A stretch of 64,000 nt of DNA from Marivita geojedonensis. Its GTDB lineage: Bacteria > Pseudomonadota > Alphaproteobacteria > Rhodobacterales > Rhodobacteraceae. This document shows, piece after piece, positions 18,148-27,572 of the stretch. The stretch spans positions 1-64,000 of the forward strand of contig NZ_JFKC01000003.1 in the NCBI RefSeq assembly GCF_002115805.1. Direction: 5' to 3'. The notes under the pieces are model-generated. The model did not search any database and was not told where the DNA came from. It saw only the letters and a list, made by a program, of their open reading frames with translations. Both the position numbers and the translations under genes were made by a program. Numbering within the stretch: position 1 is the stretch's first letter; each line of letters begins with the position of its first letter.

Positions 18148-18747
18148 ATGACCGGCCGATTTGAAAACCTGACCAAGATCCCTCCGGAGCCCGCCGCAAA
18201 ACTGTTGGCCCAGAGCAATGTCACGCTCGACGCCAAGATCACCGCGCCGGCCAGCGCCTCGGTCGAAGTTGTCCTGAGCGAGCTTGATCAGCAGTCTGCA
18301 AATGTCGATCTGCTCAAGCTGCTGGCGATTTCGCTTCCGCCCCGGGAAAGGGTCTGGTGGGCGTGTCTGGCGGCACGCGACATTGTCGGGCCGGGGGTCG
18401 AGAATGAAACACCGTCGCTCAAGGCGTCCGAAGACTGGGTGTTCCGCCCAACCGAAGAGAACCGAAACGCCGCGATTGACAGCCTCGACCGGGCCGCCAG
18501 AGGCGACCGGACGATCCATTGCGCCATGGCGGTGATGTATTGTGACGGGACACTCGGTACCGGAGACATGGCGAAACTGCCTGCACCGCCGGGCGCGGCG
18601 GCAATCGCCGCCTTCGCCATGAATATCGAGGCAATCACGTCACGCACTGAAGATATGTACGCGTATTTTCAACAGGTTATTGACCGCGCCGTTGATATCG
18701 GGCGGGGTGGGAACGGTAAGCCAAAGGACCAGGAGAAACGTGCGTAA
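18148..18747 (+). CDS. VgrG-linked protein of unknown function
   Basis: 199 aa. It starts 9 nt after vgrG with a GAGGGGG site 4 nt before the ATG. The protein is largely helical and soluble, with no signal peptide or membrane helix. It has a conserved-looking centre (PRERVWWACLAARDI, then AIDSLDRAARGDRTIHCAMAV) and a Gly/Lys-rich tail. I cannot assign a named family. The position directly behind vgrG, where DUF4123/DUF1795 adaptors, PAAR proteins or effectors usually sit, suggests an adaptor or cargo-loading role; none of those families is recognisable in the sequence. Confidence 0.7.
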   Translation: MTGRFENLTKIPPEPAAKLLAQSNVTLDAKITAPASASVEVVLSELDQQSANVDLLKLLAISLPPRERVWWACLAARDIVGPGVENETPSLKASEDWVFRPTEENRNAAIDSLDRAARGDRTIHCAMAVMYCDGTLGTGDMAKLPAPPGAAAIAAFAMNIEAITSRTEDMYAYFQQVIDRAVDIGRGGNGKPKDQEKRA

Positions 18748-18946
18748 CTTCCAGGAAGGCCGCAGGCCAATGAATTTGACAGGCAGCCATCTGTGTCGTC
18801 GAACACTCCGCAGCAACGGATTGGCAGGTGGGTGTTTCTTGGCTGATGACACCTTTGCTGGCCATACGTCCGGGGCTTCACGGGTTTACGGATGGTCTCG
18901 GCTTCCGATGAATGTTCTGTGCTTTGGGGAGGCTGACCGCCAGTGA
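18740..18946 (+). CDS. Possible 68-aa overlapping reading frame between the VgrG-linked gene and tagH
   Basis: GTG at 18740 overlaps the stop of the preceding gene, has AGGAG 4 nt upstream, and ends in a TGA at 18944-18946 that overlaps the start of tagH. This layout imitates the coupled junctions elsewhere in the operon. The predicted product (Arg/Cys/Gly-rich, with SHLCRRTLRSNG) has no recognisable domain and unremarkable composition, so it may be chance. If it is not a gene, the 195 nt from 18748 to 18942 are otherwise empty. Confidence 0.25.
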   Translation: MRNFQEGRRPMNLTGSHLCRRTLRSNGLAGGCFLADDTFAGHTSGASRVYGWSRLPMNVLCFGEADRQ

Positions 18947-20487
18947 TGACGGTGACGTTGAAGTTCCAATCTTCGGGGATGGTGCCGGGAGACGGGCGCC
19001 CGGTTCAGATGCGAGGCGGCAGTCTGACTGTCGGTCGCGGGCCGGGCAACGATCTTGTCCTGCCCGATCCGGAGCGGATGCTCTCCAAAAGCCACTTCGT
19101 GATTGAAGATCACAACGGCAAGGTTGTGATCGTGGATTTTTCCACCAACGGAACGTTTCTGAACTATTCCAAGGTCCCGCTTGGCCGCACGCCGACACCG
19201 CTCAACAATGGCGATGTTCTGTCCGCAGGCGGGTACGAGCTGGTTGTGGAAATCGGTCGTGAATTGCCGGATCTCGACGATCTTGTTGCGCCAGCGCCAA
19301 CACAGACCGGACTGTCGCATGGGAATGCTGACACCGCTCCCGATCCGCTTGCCATGCTCGACGATCCGGGGGCCGAGGGTGATTTTCTTGACGATCTGCT
19401 CGGTGCCGAAGGTGGACCGACGGGCCCCAAGAACATCAGCGCGACCGATCCGATTGATGATCTCCTGCCACCTCTGGGAGAGGACGAGGATCCCTTCTTT
19501 CAGAAGCCCAAAGACGGGCGCGAGGGCGAGGGGGCATCGCTGCCTATGCACAACCCATCCGTTACGGACAGTTTCACGCCTTCTTCCAAAAGCAGTCCGG
19601 GTCTTATTCCCGATGACTGGGACGATTTCCTTGCGCCGACAGATGATAGCATCCCCGAAAAGGAACCCGCGCCGGAACCCGAACCCGTCGCAACGGAACC
19701 AGAGCCTCTGTTTGACGCGGAACCGGACCCTGAAACGAATATCGAACCTGTCGATCCTGAAGCGGACGCAGGCGATACGATTATGCCGGATGCTCCGCCT
19801 CCGGTCGAAGATGACGTGACAGAGGTGCCTCCGGTTAAGCCGGCTGCAGCGGCCCCGGAACCACAGCCGAAGCCCGAGCCGGCAGTGCCGACAGGTTCCG
19901 GAGGCGACCAGTGTGCCGCCCGCGCATTCATCGCGGCACTGGATACCGAGGATCTCGTCATCGATGATGCCGAGCTTGAAAAGACCATGACCCGCATGGG
20001 CCGGATGATGCGGATGATGATTGTCGGCTTGCGCGAAATCCTGATGACCCGCACGTCGATCAAGTCCGAATTCCGCATCGATCAGACCATGATCGCGTCG
20101 GGTGGTAACAACCCGCTCAAGTTCTCACTCAGCGAGGATGACGCCGTTACGGCTCTCGTGAAGCCCAAGGCAAAAGGCTACCTGAGCTCTGAAAGCGCCA
20201 CTGAACAGGCGCTGGATGACATCAAGGCGCACGAGATCGCCATGGTCACCGGCATGGAAGCCGCGATCAAAGGGGTGCTCGCCAAGCTTGATCCCGAAGT
20301 CCTTGCAGGTCAAATTGAGACATCCAGCGCTATTGGAAGTATGTTTAAAGGTAAGAAAGCCCGGTATTGGGAAGTATACGAAAAGATGTACGCCCAGATT
20401 TCCGATCAGGCGGAAAATGATTTTCACGAACTGTTCAGCCGCGAGTTCGCCCGCGCGTACAAGGAACAGCTCGACAAGTTAAAATAA
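18943..20487 (+). CDS. tagH: T6SS-associated FHA-domain protein TagH (Fha/ImpI)
   Basis: 514 aa from GTG at 18943 (ATG at 18946 is equally possible); GGGGAGG lies 10 nt upstream. The N-terminal FHA domain (about 20-100) has the phosphothreonine-binding pattern: GRGPGND, then SKSHF, then STNGTFLN. A long acidic, Pro-rich linker (about 105-330) carries many E/P repeats. The C-terminal domain (about 330-514) is the T6SS FHA C-terminal region ending in DFHELFSREFARAYKEQL. Fha binds threonine-phosphorylated partners made by PpkA and promotes assembly. All other parts of that circuit (tagF, pppA, ppkA) are in this locus. Confidence 0.95.
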   Translation: MMTVTLKFQSSGMVPGDGRPVQMRGGSLTVGRGPGNDLVLPDPERMLSKSHFVIEDHNGKVVIVDFSTNGTFLNYSKVPLGRTPTPLNNGDVLSAGGYELVVEIGRELPDLDDLVAPAPTQTGLSHGNADTAPDPLAMLDDPGAEGDFLDDLLGAEGGPTGPKNISATDPIDDLLPPLGEDEDPFFQKPKDGREGEGASLPMHNPSVTDSFTPSSKSSPGLIPDDWDDFLAPTDDSIPEKEPAPEPEPVATEPEPLFDAEPDPETNIEPVDPEADAGDTIMPDAPPPVEDDVTEVPPVKPAAAAPEPQPKPEPAVPTGSGGDQCAARAFIAALDTEDLVIDDAELEKTMTRMGRMMRMMIVGLREILMTRTSIKSEFRIDQTMIASGGNNPLKFSLSEDDAVTALVKPKAKGYLSSESATEQALDDIKAHEIAMVTGMEAAIKGVLAKLDPEVLAGQIETSSAIGSMFKGKKARYWEVYEKMYAQISDQAENDFHELFSREFARAYKEQLDKLK

Positions 20488-20524
20488 GCGTGTTCATGCG
20501 CGCAACTGACGGGGGTAATTGAAC

Positions 20525-21865
20525 GTGTCCTGGGACAACAAGGTGCTGTGGACAGAGGGGCTGTTTCTGCAGCCTCACCACTTCCAGCAGGCCGATCGCT
20601 ATACCGAGGCTCTGGTTGCTGGCCTGGCACGACGGGTGACCCCGTACGCGTGGGGATTTAGTGAGCTTGAGATTGATGACGAAGCGCTGAAGGTCGGAAA
20701 ATTCGCCGTGAAATCCTGCGCCGGGCTGACGCAGGACGGAACCGTTTTTCGCGTCCCGCAGGCGGAAGACCATCCGCCCTCGCTCGAAGTGCCTGAAAAC
20801 ATAAAGGACTGCGTGGTCGTCCTGACGATACCGCAGCGTCGGCAGGGCGCGACCGAGGTCGATCTGACAGACAGCGGAAAATCCGCCAGCCGACTGAAAC
20901 CCGCTGAAATCGAAATCACCGATGTGATGGGGACAGTCAAAAAGGCTGTCACTCTTGGCGTCGGGAAACTGCGGCTGCAATTTGCGCTTGAGGTCGATGA
21001 TCTTGCAGACATGCTGGTGATCCCGATCGCTCGGATCATAGAAGTCCGCCCCGACAAAGAGATCCTCCTCGATCGGGCTTTCATTCCAAGCTGTGTCGAT
21101 ATTCGTGCCGCTCCGACGCTGGCCGGTTTCGTGAGCGAGATGGAAGGGCTTCTGTCCCATCGGATGCAGGCACTTGCAGGCCGTTTGTCCGAGAGTGGGC
21201 CCGCCCGTGGAACAGCGGACATTTCGGACTTTCTGCTGCTTATGACAGTGAACAGGGCGCTTCCGCTTTTCCGGCATTTCACGAACATCGAGAACGTTCA
21301 TCCCGAAACCGTGTACCGCGCCTGCATCACGCTGATCGGAGAACTGGCGGCTTTTATGGCGGAGAACAAGGAAGTCCCGATGCTTCCGCCTTATCAGCAC
21401 GACGATCAACCGGCGACATTCATGCCGGTTTTCCGTGTGCTGCGGCAATATCTGAGCGCGGTTCTCGAGCAGTCGGCGGTTCTGATCGCACTTGAGGAAC
21501 GCAAATACGGCATCAGCGTCGGTCTGATCGCAGACCGCAAGCTGCTCTCCACCGCCGGGTTTGTTCTGGCGGTCAAGGCCGAAGTTCCGGCCGAAGACAT
21601 TCGTCGCCATTTTGCGGGCCAATCCAAGATTGGTCCCGTGGAAGAGATCCGGCAACTGGTCAATTCGGCCCTGCCGGGCATCACATTGAGACCCCTGCCT
21701 GTCGCGCCCCGACAAGTGCCGTATCAGGCGGGAAAAGTGTATTTTGAACTCGACGCCGACAGTCCGTACTGGGGCAAAATGACAACGTCCGGCGGCATCG
21801 CCGTCCATGTGTCAGGTCAGTACCCGGGACTCGATATGGAGCTGTGGGCGATACGAAATAGTTAA
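20525..21865 (+). CDS. tssK: T6SS baseplate-membrane connector TssK
   Basis: 446 aa from the GTG at 20525 (MSWDNKVLWTEG...). This start matches the family N-terminus and has GGGGG 9 nt upstream; a TTG two codons earlier is the alternative. Diagnostic segments are VLWTEGLFLQPHHFQQ, FRVPQAEDHPPSLE and the C-terminal YFELDADSPYWGKM. TssK is trimeric, related to phage receptor-binding proteins, and joins the baseplate to TssL/TssM. tssL follows after 15 nt. Confidence 0.97.
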   Translation: MSWDNKVLWTEGLFLQPHHFQQADRYTEALVAGLARRVTPYAWGFSELEIDDEALKVGKFAVKSCAGLTQDGTVFRVPQAEDHPPSLEVPENIKDCVVVLTIPQRRQGATEVDLTDSGKSASRLKPAEIEITDVMGTVKKAVTLGVGKLRLQFALEVDDLADMLVIPIARIIEVRPDKEILLDRAFIPSCVDIRAAPTLAGFVSEMEGLLSHRMQALAGRLSESGPARGTADISDFLLLMTVNRALPLFRHFTNIENVHPETVYRACITLIGELAAFMAENKEVPMLPPYQHDDQPATFMPVFRVLRQYLSAVLEQSAVLIALEERKYGISVGLIADRKLLSTAGFVLAVKAEVPAEDIRRHFAGQSKIGPVEEIRQLVNSALPGITLRPLPVAPRQVPYQAGKVYFELDADSPYWGKMTTSGGIAVHVSGQYPGLDMELWAIRNS

Positions 21866-21880
21866 GAAAAGGCTGCTGCG

Positions 21881-23338
21881 ATGTCGGACGAAGACCCGTT
21901 TGCCGAACCGGACGATACCGATAGAACGGTCATCAAGCCCAACCCGGGAGGCCGCCGCTCGGCCCCGCAGGCGCCACCTGCCTATGCGCAGCCGGTGCCG
22001 CCACAGCAGCCGGTGCCGCCTCAGCCACAACCTGTGCCCGAGTCCGCGGCGCCGGCGGTAGACACCTTTGGAATTCCCTCGGGACCTGGCGGGCAGGGCG
22101 GTGCGACAGCAGCGCCCAAAAGCCAGCCGCAGGAGGTCGAACAGGTTCTGACCGGAATGAACCGGCTGAATGCCTGTGCAGCGCCTCTGTTTTCCCTCAT
22201 CAGCCGTATCCGCAACCGCGCCCAGCACATGGATGCAGACAAACTCCGCCAATCGGTCGTGTCCGAAGTCCGCGCCTTCGAGAACCGCGCGCTGCAGGCG
22301 GGCATTCCGGCGCAGACCGTCAAGGCGGCCCGCTACGCGCTGTGTGCAACACTTGACGATGTGGTTCTGAACACACCTTGGGGCGGACAGTCGAGTTGGG
22401 GCCTGCAGTCGATGGTCGGCACGTTTCACAGGGAAACCGTCGGCGGCGACCGCTTTTATGACCTTTTGGCTCGGTTGGAAAAGGAACCGGGTAACAATAT
22501 CGATCTGCTCGAATTCATGTATATGTGTCTGTCGCTCGGGTTCGAAGGCCGTCTCAGGGTCGAGCAGGGCGGCGTCGACAAGCATTTGCGCATCCGGTCC
22601 GGTCTGGCCTCATTGATCCGCGCACAGCGCGGTGCGCTTGAGCGCGATTTGTCGCCACACTGGAAGGGCGCGGACAAACCGTACCGGGCCTTGTCCGCAT
22701 GGAAGCCGGTTTGGATCGCGCTGGGCATGACGGGCTTGCTGCTCATTTCCGAGTTTGCCAGCCTCAGCTATGTGCTGTCCAACCGGACCGAAAACCTTAT
22801 CGGCCAATTGTCGATCATCGAAGCCGGGCCGGTCGCCGAGCTGGAACGTCGCGCCCCGCCACCGCCACCACCGCCGCCGGTAGATACGCAGGCGGTGCAA
22901 CTCGAGAAGTTCGTCACATTCCTCAAACCTGAAATCGACGAGGGACTGGTCAAGGTCTTCGGCCAGGGCAACACTCTGGTGATCCGCATAGCCGGGTCCG
23001 GGATGTTCGGCTCGGGGTCCGATACCCTTGTCGATAAGTTTCACAACATCATCGACCGGATCGCGCAGGCGCTGAATGATGAGCCGGGCAAGGTGATCGT
23101 GGTCGGCCATTCGGACAATGTACCGATCCGGTCATCGCGGTTCCCGTCGAACATGCACCTGTCTCTGGCGCGCGCGAAGTCCGTGATGAACAGAATGGCC
23201 GGCGCCATTGACGATGACGCGCGCATGAGCGCCGAGGGACGAGCGGATTCGGAGCCCATTGCCGACAACGGCACGCGCGAGGGCCGGGCGACCAACCGCC
23301 GGATCGAAGTGGTTCTTGTTCGGGAGGATGAAGCATGA
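21881..23338 (+). CDS. tssL: T6SS inner-membrane protein TssL (DotU) with C-terminal OmpA domain
   Basis: 485 aa. A disordered Pro-rich N-terminus (1-85) contains DRTVIKPNPGGRR around Thr16, resembling the segment phosphorylated by PpkA in Agrobacterium TssL. The cytoplasmic DotU domain (about 88-270) has RYALCATLDD and FEGRLRVEQGG. One transmembrane helix lies at about 276-298. A Pro-rich spacer leads to an OmpA-like peptidoglycan-binding domain (about 360-482) with VVGHSDNVPI and RATNRRIEVVL. It forms the membrane complex with TssM; the peptidoglycan-binding domain may matter more here because tssJ is absent. The 3' end overlaps tssM by 4 nt. Confidence 0.97.
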   Translation: MSDEDPFAEPDDTDRTVIKPNPGGRRSAPQAPPAYAQPVPPQQPVPPQPQPVPESAAPAVDTFGIPSGPGGQGGATAAPKSQPQEVEQVLTGMNRLNACAAPLFSLISRIRNRAQHMDADKLRQSVVSEVRAFENRALQAGIPAQTVKAARYALCATLDDVVLNTPWGGQSSWGLQSMVGTFHRETVGGDRFYDLLARLEKEPGNNIDLLEFMYMCLSLGFEGRLRVEQGGVDKHLRIRSGLASLIRAQRGALERDLSPHWKGADKPYRALSAWKPVWIALGMTGLLLISEFASLSYVLSNRTENLIGQLSIIEAGPVAELERRAPPPPPPPPVDTQAVQLEKFVTFLKPEIDEGLVKVFGQGNTLVIRIAGSGMFGSGSDTLVDKFHNIIDRIAQALNDEPGKVIVVGHSDNVPIRSSRFPSNMHLSLARAKSVMNRMAGAIDDDARMSAEGRADSEPIADNGTREGRATNRRIEVVLVREDEA

Positions 23339-26300
23339 AGGTGTTGCGCTTCTTTACGTCGATCTATTTCGGCCTCCTCTTTGCGGCTCTCGTTCTGTCG
23401 CTGCTGGTCTGGTATCTCGGACCGCTTATTGGAAATGACCAGTTCCGGCCCTTCGGATCGCTGCTCTCGCGCCTGATCACTGTTGGCATATTCGCGCTGA
23501 TCTTCGGCGGGATCGGCCTTGGCATCTTTCTGTCCCGTCGCAAGCGCGAAACGGAACTGACCGAGGAAATCGCGGCCAGTGCGGATGGCGGGGACGACAT
23601 CGCGAGTGGCGAAATCTCGGAACTGCGGGACAAGCTCAAGACGGCAATGTCCGAGCTGCGAAAGTCCAAGAACGGGCGCAAGCACCTCAACGAGCTGCCG
23701 TGGTATATCATGATCGGACCGCCGGGCGCCGGTAAGACCACAGCGATTGTGAACTCAGGCCTTCAGTTTCCGCTTGCGGATGAAATGGGTAAGCAGGCCA
23801 TCGGTGGGGTCGGCGGTACTCGCAACTGCGATTGGTGGTTCACCAACAATGCCGTTCTGATCGACACCGCAGGCCGTTACACCACACAGGAAAGCGATGC
23901 TCAGGTCGACAACGCGGCTTGGCTTGGCTTTCTCAACTTGCTCAAGAAGTACCGCAAGCGGCAGCCGATCAACGGCGCGATCATTGCGATCAGCCTGAGC
24001 GATCTGGCTCTGCAGGACGAAATCACCCAAAAAGGTCATGCGGCTGCGGTGCGGGCGCGCCTGACCGAATTGCGCGAAAAACTTGGGGTGCGTTTTCCGG
24101 TCTATGTGCTGTTCACCAAGGCCGACCTGATCGCAGGTTTTACCGAGTTCCACGACAACCTCGGCAAGGAAGACCGCGAACAGGTCTGGGGCTTCACCCT
24201 GCCACTTGAACAGGGCAAGGCCGAAGCTTCCCCAATTGCCGGGTTCGACGAGGAGTTCGCGCTTCTGCTGGAGCGCCTGAACTCTCAGTCACTGGAACGG
24301 ATGCAGGCGGAAACGGATCCGCAGCGCCGGACTCTGGTGGCCGGGTTCCCGACCCAGGTGGCGTCGATCCGGAGTGTCGCCAAGGCGTTCCTGACCGAGG
24401 TTTTCCAGGAAAACCGCTACCAGCACCGTCAGATGCTGCGTGGTGTCTACTTTACCTCCGGCACGCAGGAAGGCACGCCGATCGACCGTCTGATGCTCAG
24501 TATGGCGCGGACCTTCGGTATCGGTCGACAGGCCATCGGGTCGGGGCAGGGGGCAGGGCGCTCCTACTTCCTGACACGGCTTTTCGAAGGTGTCATTTTT
24601 CCCGAGGCCGGACTTGTCTCGGCCGACGACAAGGTGGAACGGCGCTACAGGATCACCAAATGGGCGGCAATCATTTCGACGATCATGGTGGCAGCCGGCG
24701 CGGGGACACTTCTCGTTCGGTCTTTCCAGGGCAACAGCGACCTGATCGCACAGGCAAACGCGCATGTGTCTGAATATTCCGCCGCCGCCTCGACGCTTCC
24801 CGGAAGCCCGATTGGCGATACGGATCTGGTTCCGGTGGTCGAAGCGCTGAATGTGCTGCGCGACATGCCGGCAAACCCGACGATCTCTGATCCCGAACCG
24901 GACAGCCGTCTGACATACGGGCTGTACCAGGGAGAGGTCATCGGCTCTCAGTCGGCCCAGACCTATCGCCGGGCGCTGAACCAAAGGCTTCTGCCGCGGC
25001 TCTTGCTGCGGCTTGAGGAACAGATCAGCGCCAACATGAACAATGCGGATCTGCTCTATGAGGCGCTGAAGATCTATCTGATCCTCGGCCTTCAGGGGCC
25101 GATGAACCGGGATCTGGTCACGGAATGGATGCAGCTTGATTGGGAATTGGCCTATCCGGGACCGGCGCGCGAGGAATTCCGGCAGGATCTCAATATCCAT
25201 CTTGCGGCGCTTCTGGATCAGCCGATGCAGCAGATCGAACTCAACGGTCCGCTGATCGAACAGGTGCAGACCCTGCTTTCCGAGATGCCGCTGGCCCAGC
25301 GGGTCTACAATGGCATCATCAACAGCCCGAACGCGGTGGCGCTTCCGAAGTGGCGGATTTCCGACGCGGGCGGGCCGGCTGTGGCCCGTGTGCTGGTTCG
25401 CTCTTCCGGCAAGCCGCTGACCGATGGCGTGGACGGGATCTTCACCTATGACGGGTTCAACGACGTATTCCTCGGTGAAGCGCTCAGCGTTGCGGAACGG
25501 ATTCAAAGGGAAAGCTGGGTTCTTGGTCCAAGGGGCGAGGCAGAGCAGACCGAACAGGCGCTTGCGGCCCTGAGCAGGGATGTGCTCGACCTTTATTACA
25601 ACGACTTCATAGCCCGGTACGATGCCATCCTCGGGGACATCGATATCATCCCGCTTGAATCGCTGAGTCATGCGGTCGAGGTCACCAATGTGCTGTCGGG
25701 GCCGACGTCCCCGATCGTGAATATCCTCGAAGCCATTGCCGACGAGACCAAGCTGACCGAGGACCGCTCGGGAGCCACCGGGCAGTTGGCCGATGATCTT
25801 GGTTCTGCAGTTCAGCAAGGCGCACAGCGTCAAGCCGGATCTCGCACCCGAGTGCTTCTTGAAGCTCTGGCCAAATCTGCTGCGGCTTCAGGCGAAGCAG
25901 AGCCCAAACCGCCGGGCGCATATGTTGAGGAACGCTTTACCTGGCTGCACCAGCTTACTCAGGCACCCGAACCGGGATTGCCGTCGCAGTTGGATGAGTT
26001 GATCGGACTTCTGACCGAGCTGTATCAGGAACTGAACAAGATGAGTTTCTCCGGTTCATCCTCCAGCAGCGAAGGCGGAGCGGCGATCCAACGGTTTCAG
26101 GAAGCCGCAGCGCGTGCTGATGGGCCGCTGGAGCGCTGGGCGACGCAGATCGCATCGGGGTCCTCGGGCATCACATCGGACAACACACGCACCGGGATCA
26201 ATGCCCGCTGGCAATCGACCATCCTGCCGTTCTGCGAACAGGCACTGGCGGACCGCTATCCGTTCAACCGTCGTGCTCGTGCGGATGTTGCGATAGCCGA

Positions 26301-26889
26301 CTTCCAAAAGCTGTTCGGCCCTGCGGGTCTCATCGACAATTTCGTCAACGAGAACCTGCTTCAGTATATCGATACGCGGACGCGTCCGTGGTCCTGGAAA
26401 CAGGTCAATGATGTCGATCTCGGTATCAGTCCTGCGGTGCTTGAGCAGTTGCAGTACGCGGCCGAAATCCGCGAGGCTTTCTTTGCCGGCGGCACGCCCA
26501 ACATCCAGTTTCAGATCATGCCGCAGGCTCTGGATCCGAAAGCGGAATCCGTCATGCTCGAGGTGCATGGCAAACAGATTCCCTTTGCACATCGCGGTGG
26601 GGCACCAACACCCGTCGCGCTGGATTGGCCCGGAGCGGTCGGACTGGCGCGGATCACCTTTGCACCGCCAGCGTCGAACGCGGAAAGTGTCCTGCAGAAG
26701 GACGGCCCCTGGGCCTGGTTCCGATTGCTCGATGCGGCCGAGGTTCGGCGGACCAATGTGTCGGACCGCAAGCGGGTCATCTTCAATGTCGGCGGGCGCA
26801 TTTCGATCTTCCAACTTCAGGCCGGATCAGTCTTGAATCCGTTTGCGCTGCCGGCGCTTTCGAAATTCAGCTGCCCGAAAACGTTCTGA
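23335..26889 (+). CDS. tssM: T6SS inner-membrane protein TssM (IcmF)
   Basis: 1184 aa. Two N-terminal transmembrane helices (about 5-29 and 45-66) precede a cytoplasmic NTPase-like domain with an intact Walker A (GPPGAGKT, 128-135). A third transmembrane helix (about 441-463) leads to the large periplasmic part ending in the family C-terminus (NPFALPALSKFSCP). TssM is the trans-envelope core that normally meets the TssJ lipoprotein; no tssJ is found in this window. GGAGG precedes the ATG inside tssL, and the stop overlaps tagF (TGATG). Confidence 0.97.
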   Translation: MKVLRFFTSIYFGLLFAALVLSLLVWYLGPLIGNDQFRPFGSLLSRLITVGIFALIFGGIGLGIFLSRRKRETELTEEIAASADGGDDIASGEISELRDKLKTAMSELRKSKNGRKHLNELPWYIMIGPPGAGKTTAIVNSGLQFPLADEMGKQAIGGVGGTRNCDWWFTNNAVLIDTAGRYTTQESDAQVDNAAWLGFLNLLKKYRKRQPINGAIIAISLSDLALQDEITQKGHAAAVRARLTELREKLGVRFPVYVLFTKADLIAGFTEFHDNLGKEDREQVWGFTLPLEQGKAEASPIAGFDEEFALLLERLNSQSLERMQAETDPQRRTLVAGFPTQVASIRSVAKAFLTEVFQENRYQHRQMLRGVYFTSGTQEGTPIDRLMLSMARTFGIGRQAIGSGQGAGRSYFLTRLFEGVIFPEAGLVSADDKVERRYRITKWAAIISTIMVAAGAGTLLVRSFQGNSDLIAQANAHVSEYSAAASTLPGSPIGDTDLVPVVEALNVLRDMPANPTISDPEPDSRLTYGLYQGEVIGSQSAQTYRRALNQRLLPRLLLRLEEQISANMNNADLLYEALKIYLILGLQGPMNRDLVTEWMQLDWELAYPGPAREEFRQDLNIHLAALLDQPMQQIELNGPLIEQVQTLLSEMPLAQRVYNGIINSPNAVALPKWRISDAGGPAVARVLVRSSGKPLTDGVDGIFTYDGFNDVFLGEALSVAERIQRESWVLGPRGEAEQTEQALAALSRDVLDLYYNDFIARYDAILGDIDIIPLESLSHAVEVTNVLSGPTSPIVNILEAIADETKLTEDRSGATGQLADDLGSAVQQGAQRQAGSRTRVLLEALAKSAAASGEAEPKPPGAYVEERFTWLHQLTQAPEPGLPSQLDELIGLLTELYQELNKMSFSGSSSSSEGGAAIQRFQEAAARADGPLERWATQIASGSSGITSDNTRTGINARWQSTILPFCEQALADRYPFNRRARADVAIADFQKLFGPAGLIDNFVNENLLQYIDTRTRPWSWKQVNDVDLGISPAVLEQLQYAAEIREAFFAGGTPNIQFQIMPQALDPKAESVMLEVHGKQIPFAHRGGAPTPVALDWPGAVGLARITFAPPASNAESVLQKDGPWAWFRLLDAAEVRRTNVSDRKRVIFNVGGRISIFQLQAGSVLNPFALPALSKFSCPKTF

Positions 26890-27572
26890 TGACGGCAGCA
26901 ACGTTCGGAGCCTTCGGGAAAATCCCCTCTGTCGGGGATTTCTTCCGCATCAATGCACCGCCGGGTTTTGCGACAGTGTGGGATGAGTGGCTCCAGCGTT
27001 GCCTTGTGTCCGGGGCACATGCCTACGGAGACAGGTGGGATGAACTCTACATGTCCGTTCCCATCTGGCGCTTTTGTCTTTCTGCCGGTGTGGCAGGGGA
27101 GGCAGCCGTTCTTGGCGTTCTCATGCCTTCAGTGGACAGGGTTGGACGGCGGTTCCCTTTGACGCTCATGACCGCGCTTGCCGACGACACCGCAGTGATC
27201 AGAAGTCATTTTGACGAAGATAAGACCTTTGATGCGCTCGAATTGATCGCGCTTTCGGTTCTGGACGAAGACATCAGCAAAGATGCGCTGGAGGAAAAAC
27301 TCGCGGGAGTGACCCTGAGCGAAGCTGTTGATGACGGCGCGTGCCGAGTGACGCCGGGAGCCGTTATCGCCTGCAGGGCGAAACAGGCGGATGCCTTGAT
27401 GCCCCGTTTGGCGGCGGACCTGATGACCCGATCCTTTCAATCGCCGTCGATCTGGACCGCAATGCTCGACGACGACGCGCGCTTGATGGTCTGTGACGGT
27501 TTACCGGATGGGCCGAACATGCAAGGTTTGTTCGATCTGGACGCAGATCTTTGGAGCGAAGGCATTTTATGA
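26889..27572 (+). CDS. tagF: T6SS-associated protein TagF (ImpM)
   Basis: 227 aa from the ATG at 26889, which overlaps the tssM stop. The family start pattern is clear (FGAFGKIPSVGDFFR, then FATVWDEWLQRCL). TagF is a post-translational repressor of T6SS that acts through Fha in the systems studied. In Agrobacterium TagF is fused to the PppA phosphatase; here the two are separate genes overlapping by 4 nt (ATGA). The reading frame continues upstream into tssM, but that region is clearly the TssM C-terminus in the other frame. Confidence 0.93.
   Translation: MTAATFGAFGKIPSVGDFFRINAPPGFATVWDEWLQRCLVSGAHAYGDRWDELYMSVPIWRFCLSAGVAGEAAVLGVLMPSVDRVGRRFPLTLMTALADDTAVIRSHFDEDKTFDALELIALSVLDEDISKDALEEKLAGVTLSEAVDDGACRVTPGAVIACRAKQADALMPRLAADLMTRSFQSPSIWTAMLDDDARLMVCDGLPDGPNMQGLFDLDADLWSEGIL

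Noticed and set aside
24289-25833. A 514-codon minus-strand frame opposite tssM (and similar long shadows opposite tssK, livK, ligM and the extradiol dioxygenase gene)
   Set aside because: All lie fully within well-recognised genes and show shadow composition (Arg/Pro/His-rich), no ribosome sites and no domains.
26625-26888. N-terminal extension of TagF into tssM
   Set aside because: The region codes for the conserved TssM C-terminus; TagF family proteins begin at the FGAFGKIPSVGDFF segment, matching the ATG at 26889 with the TGATG overlap.
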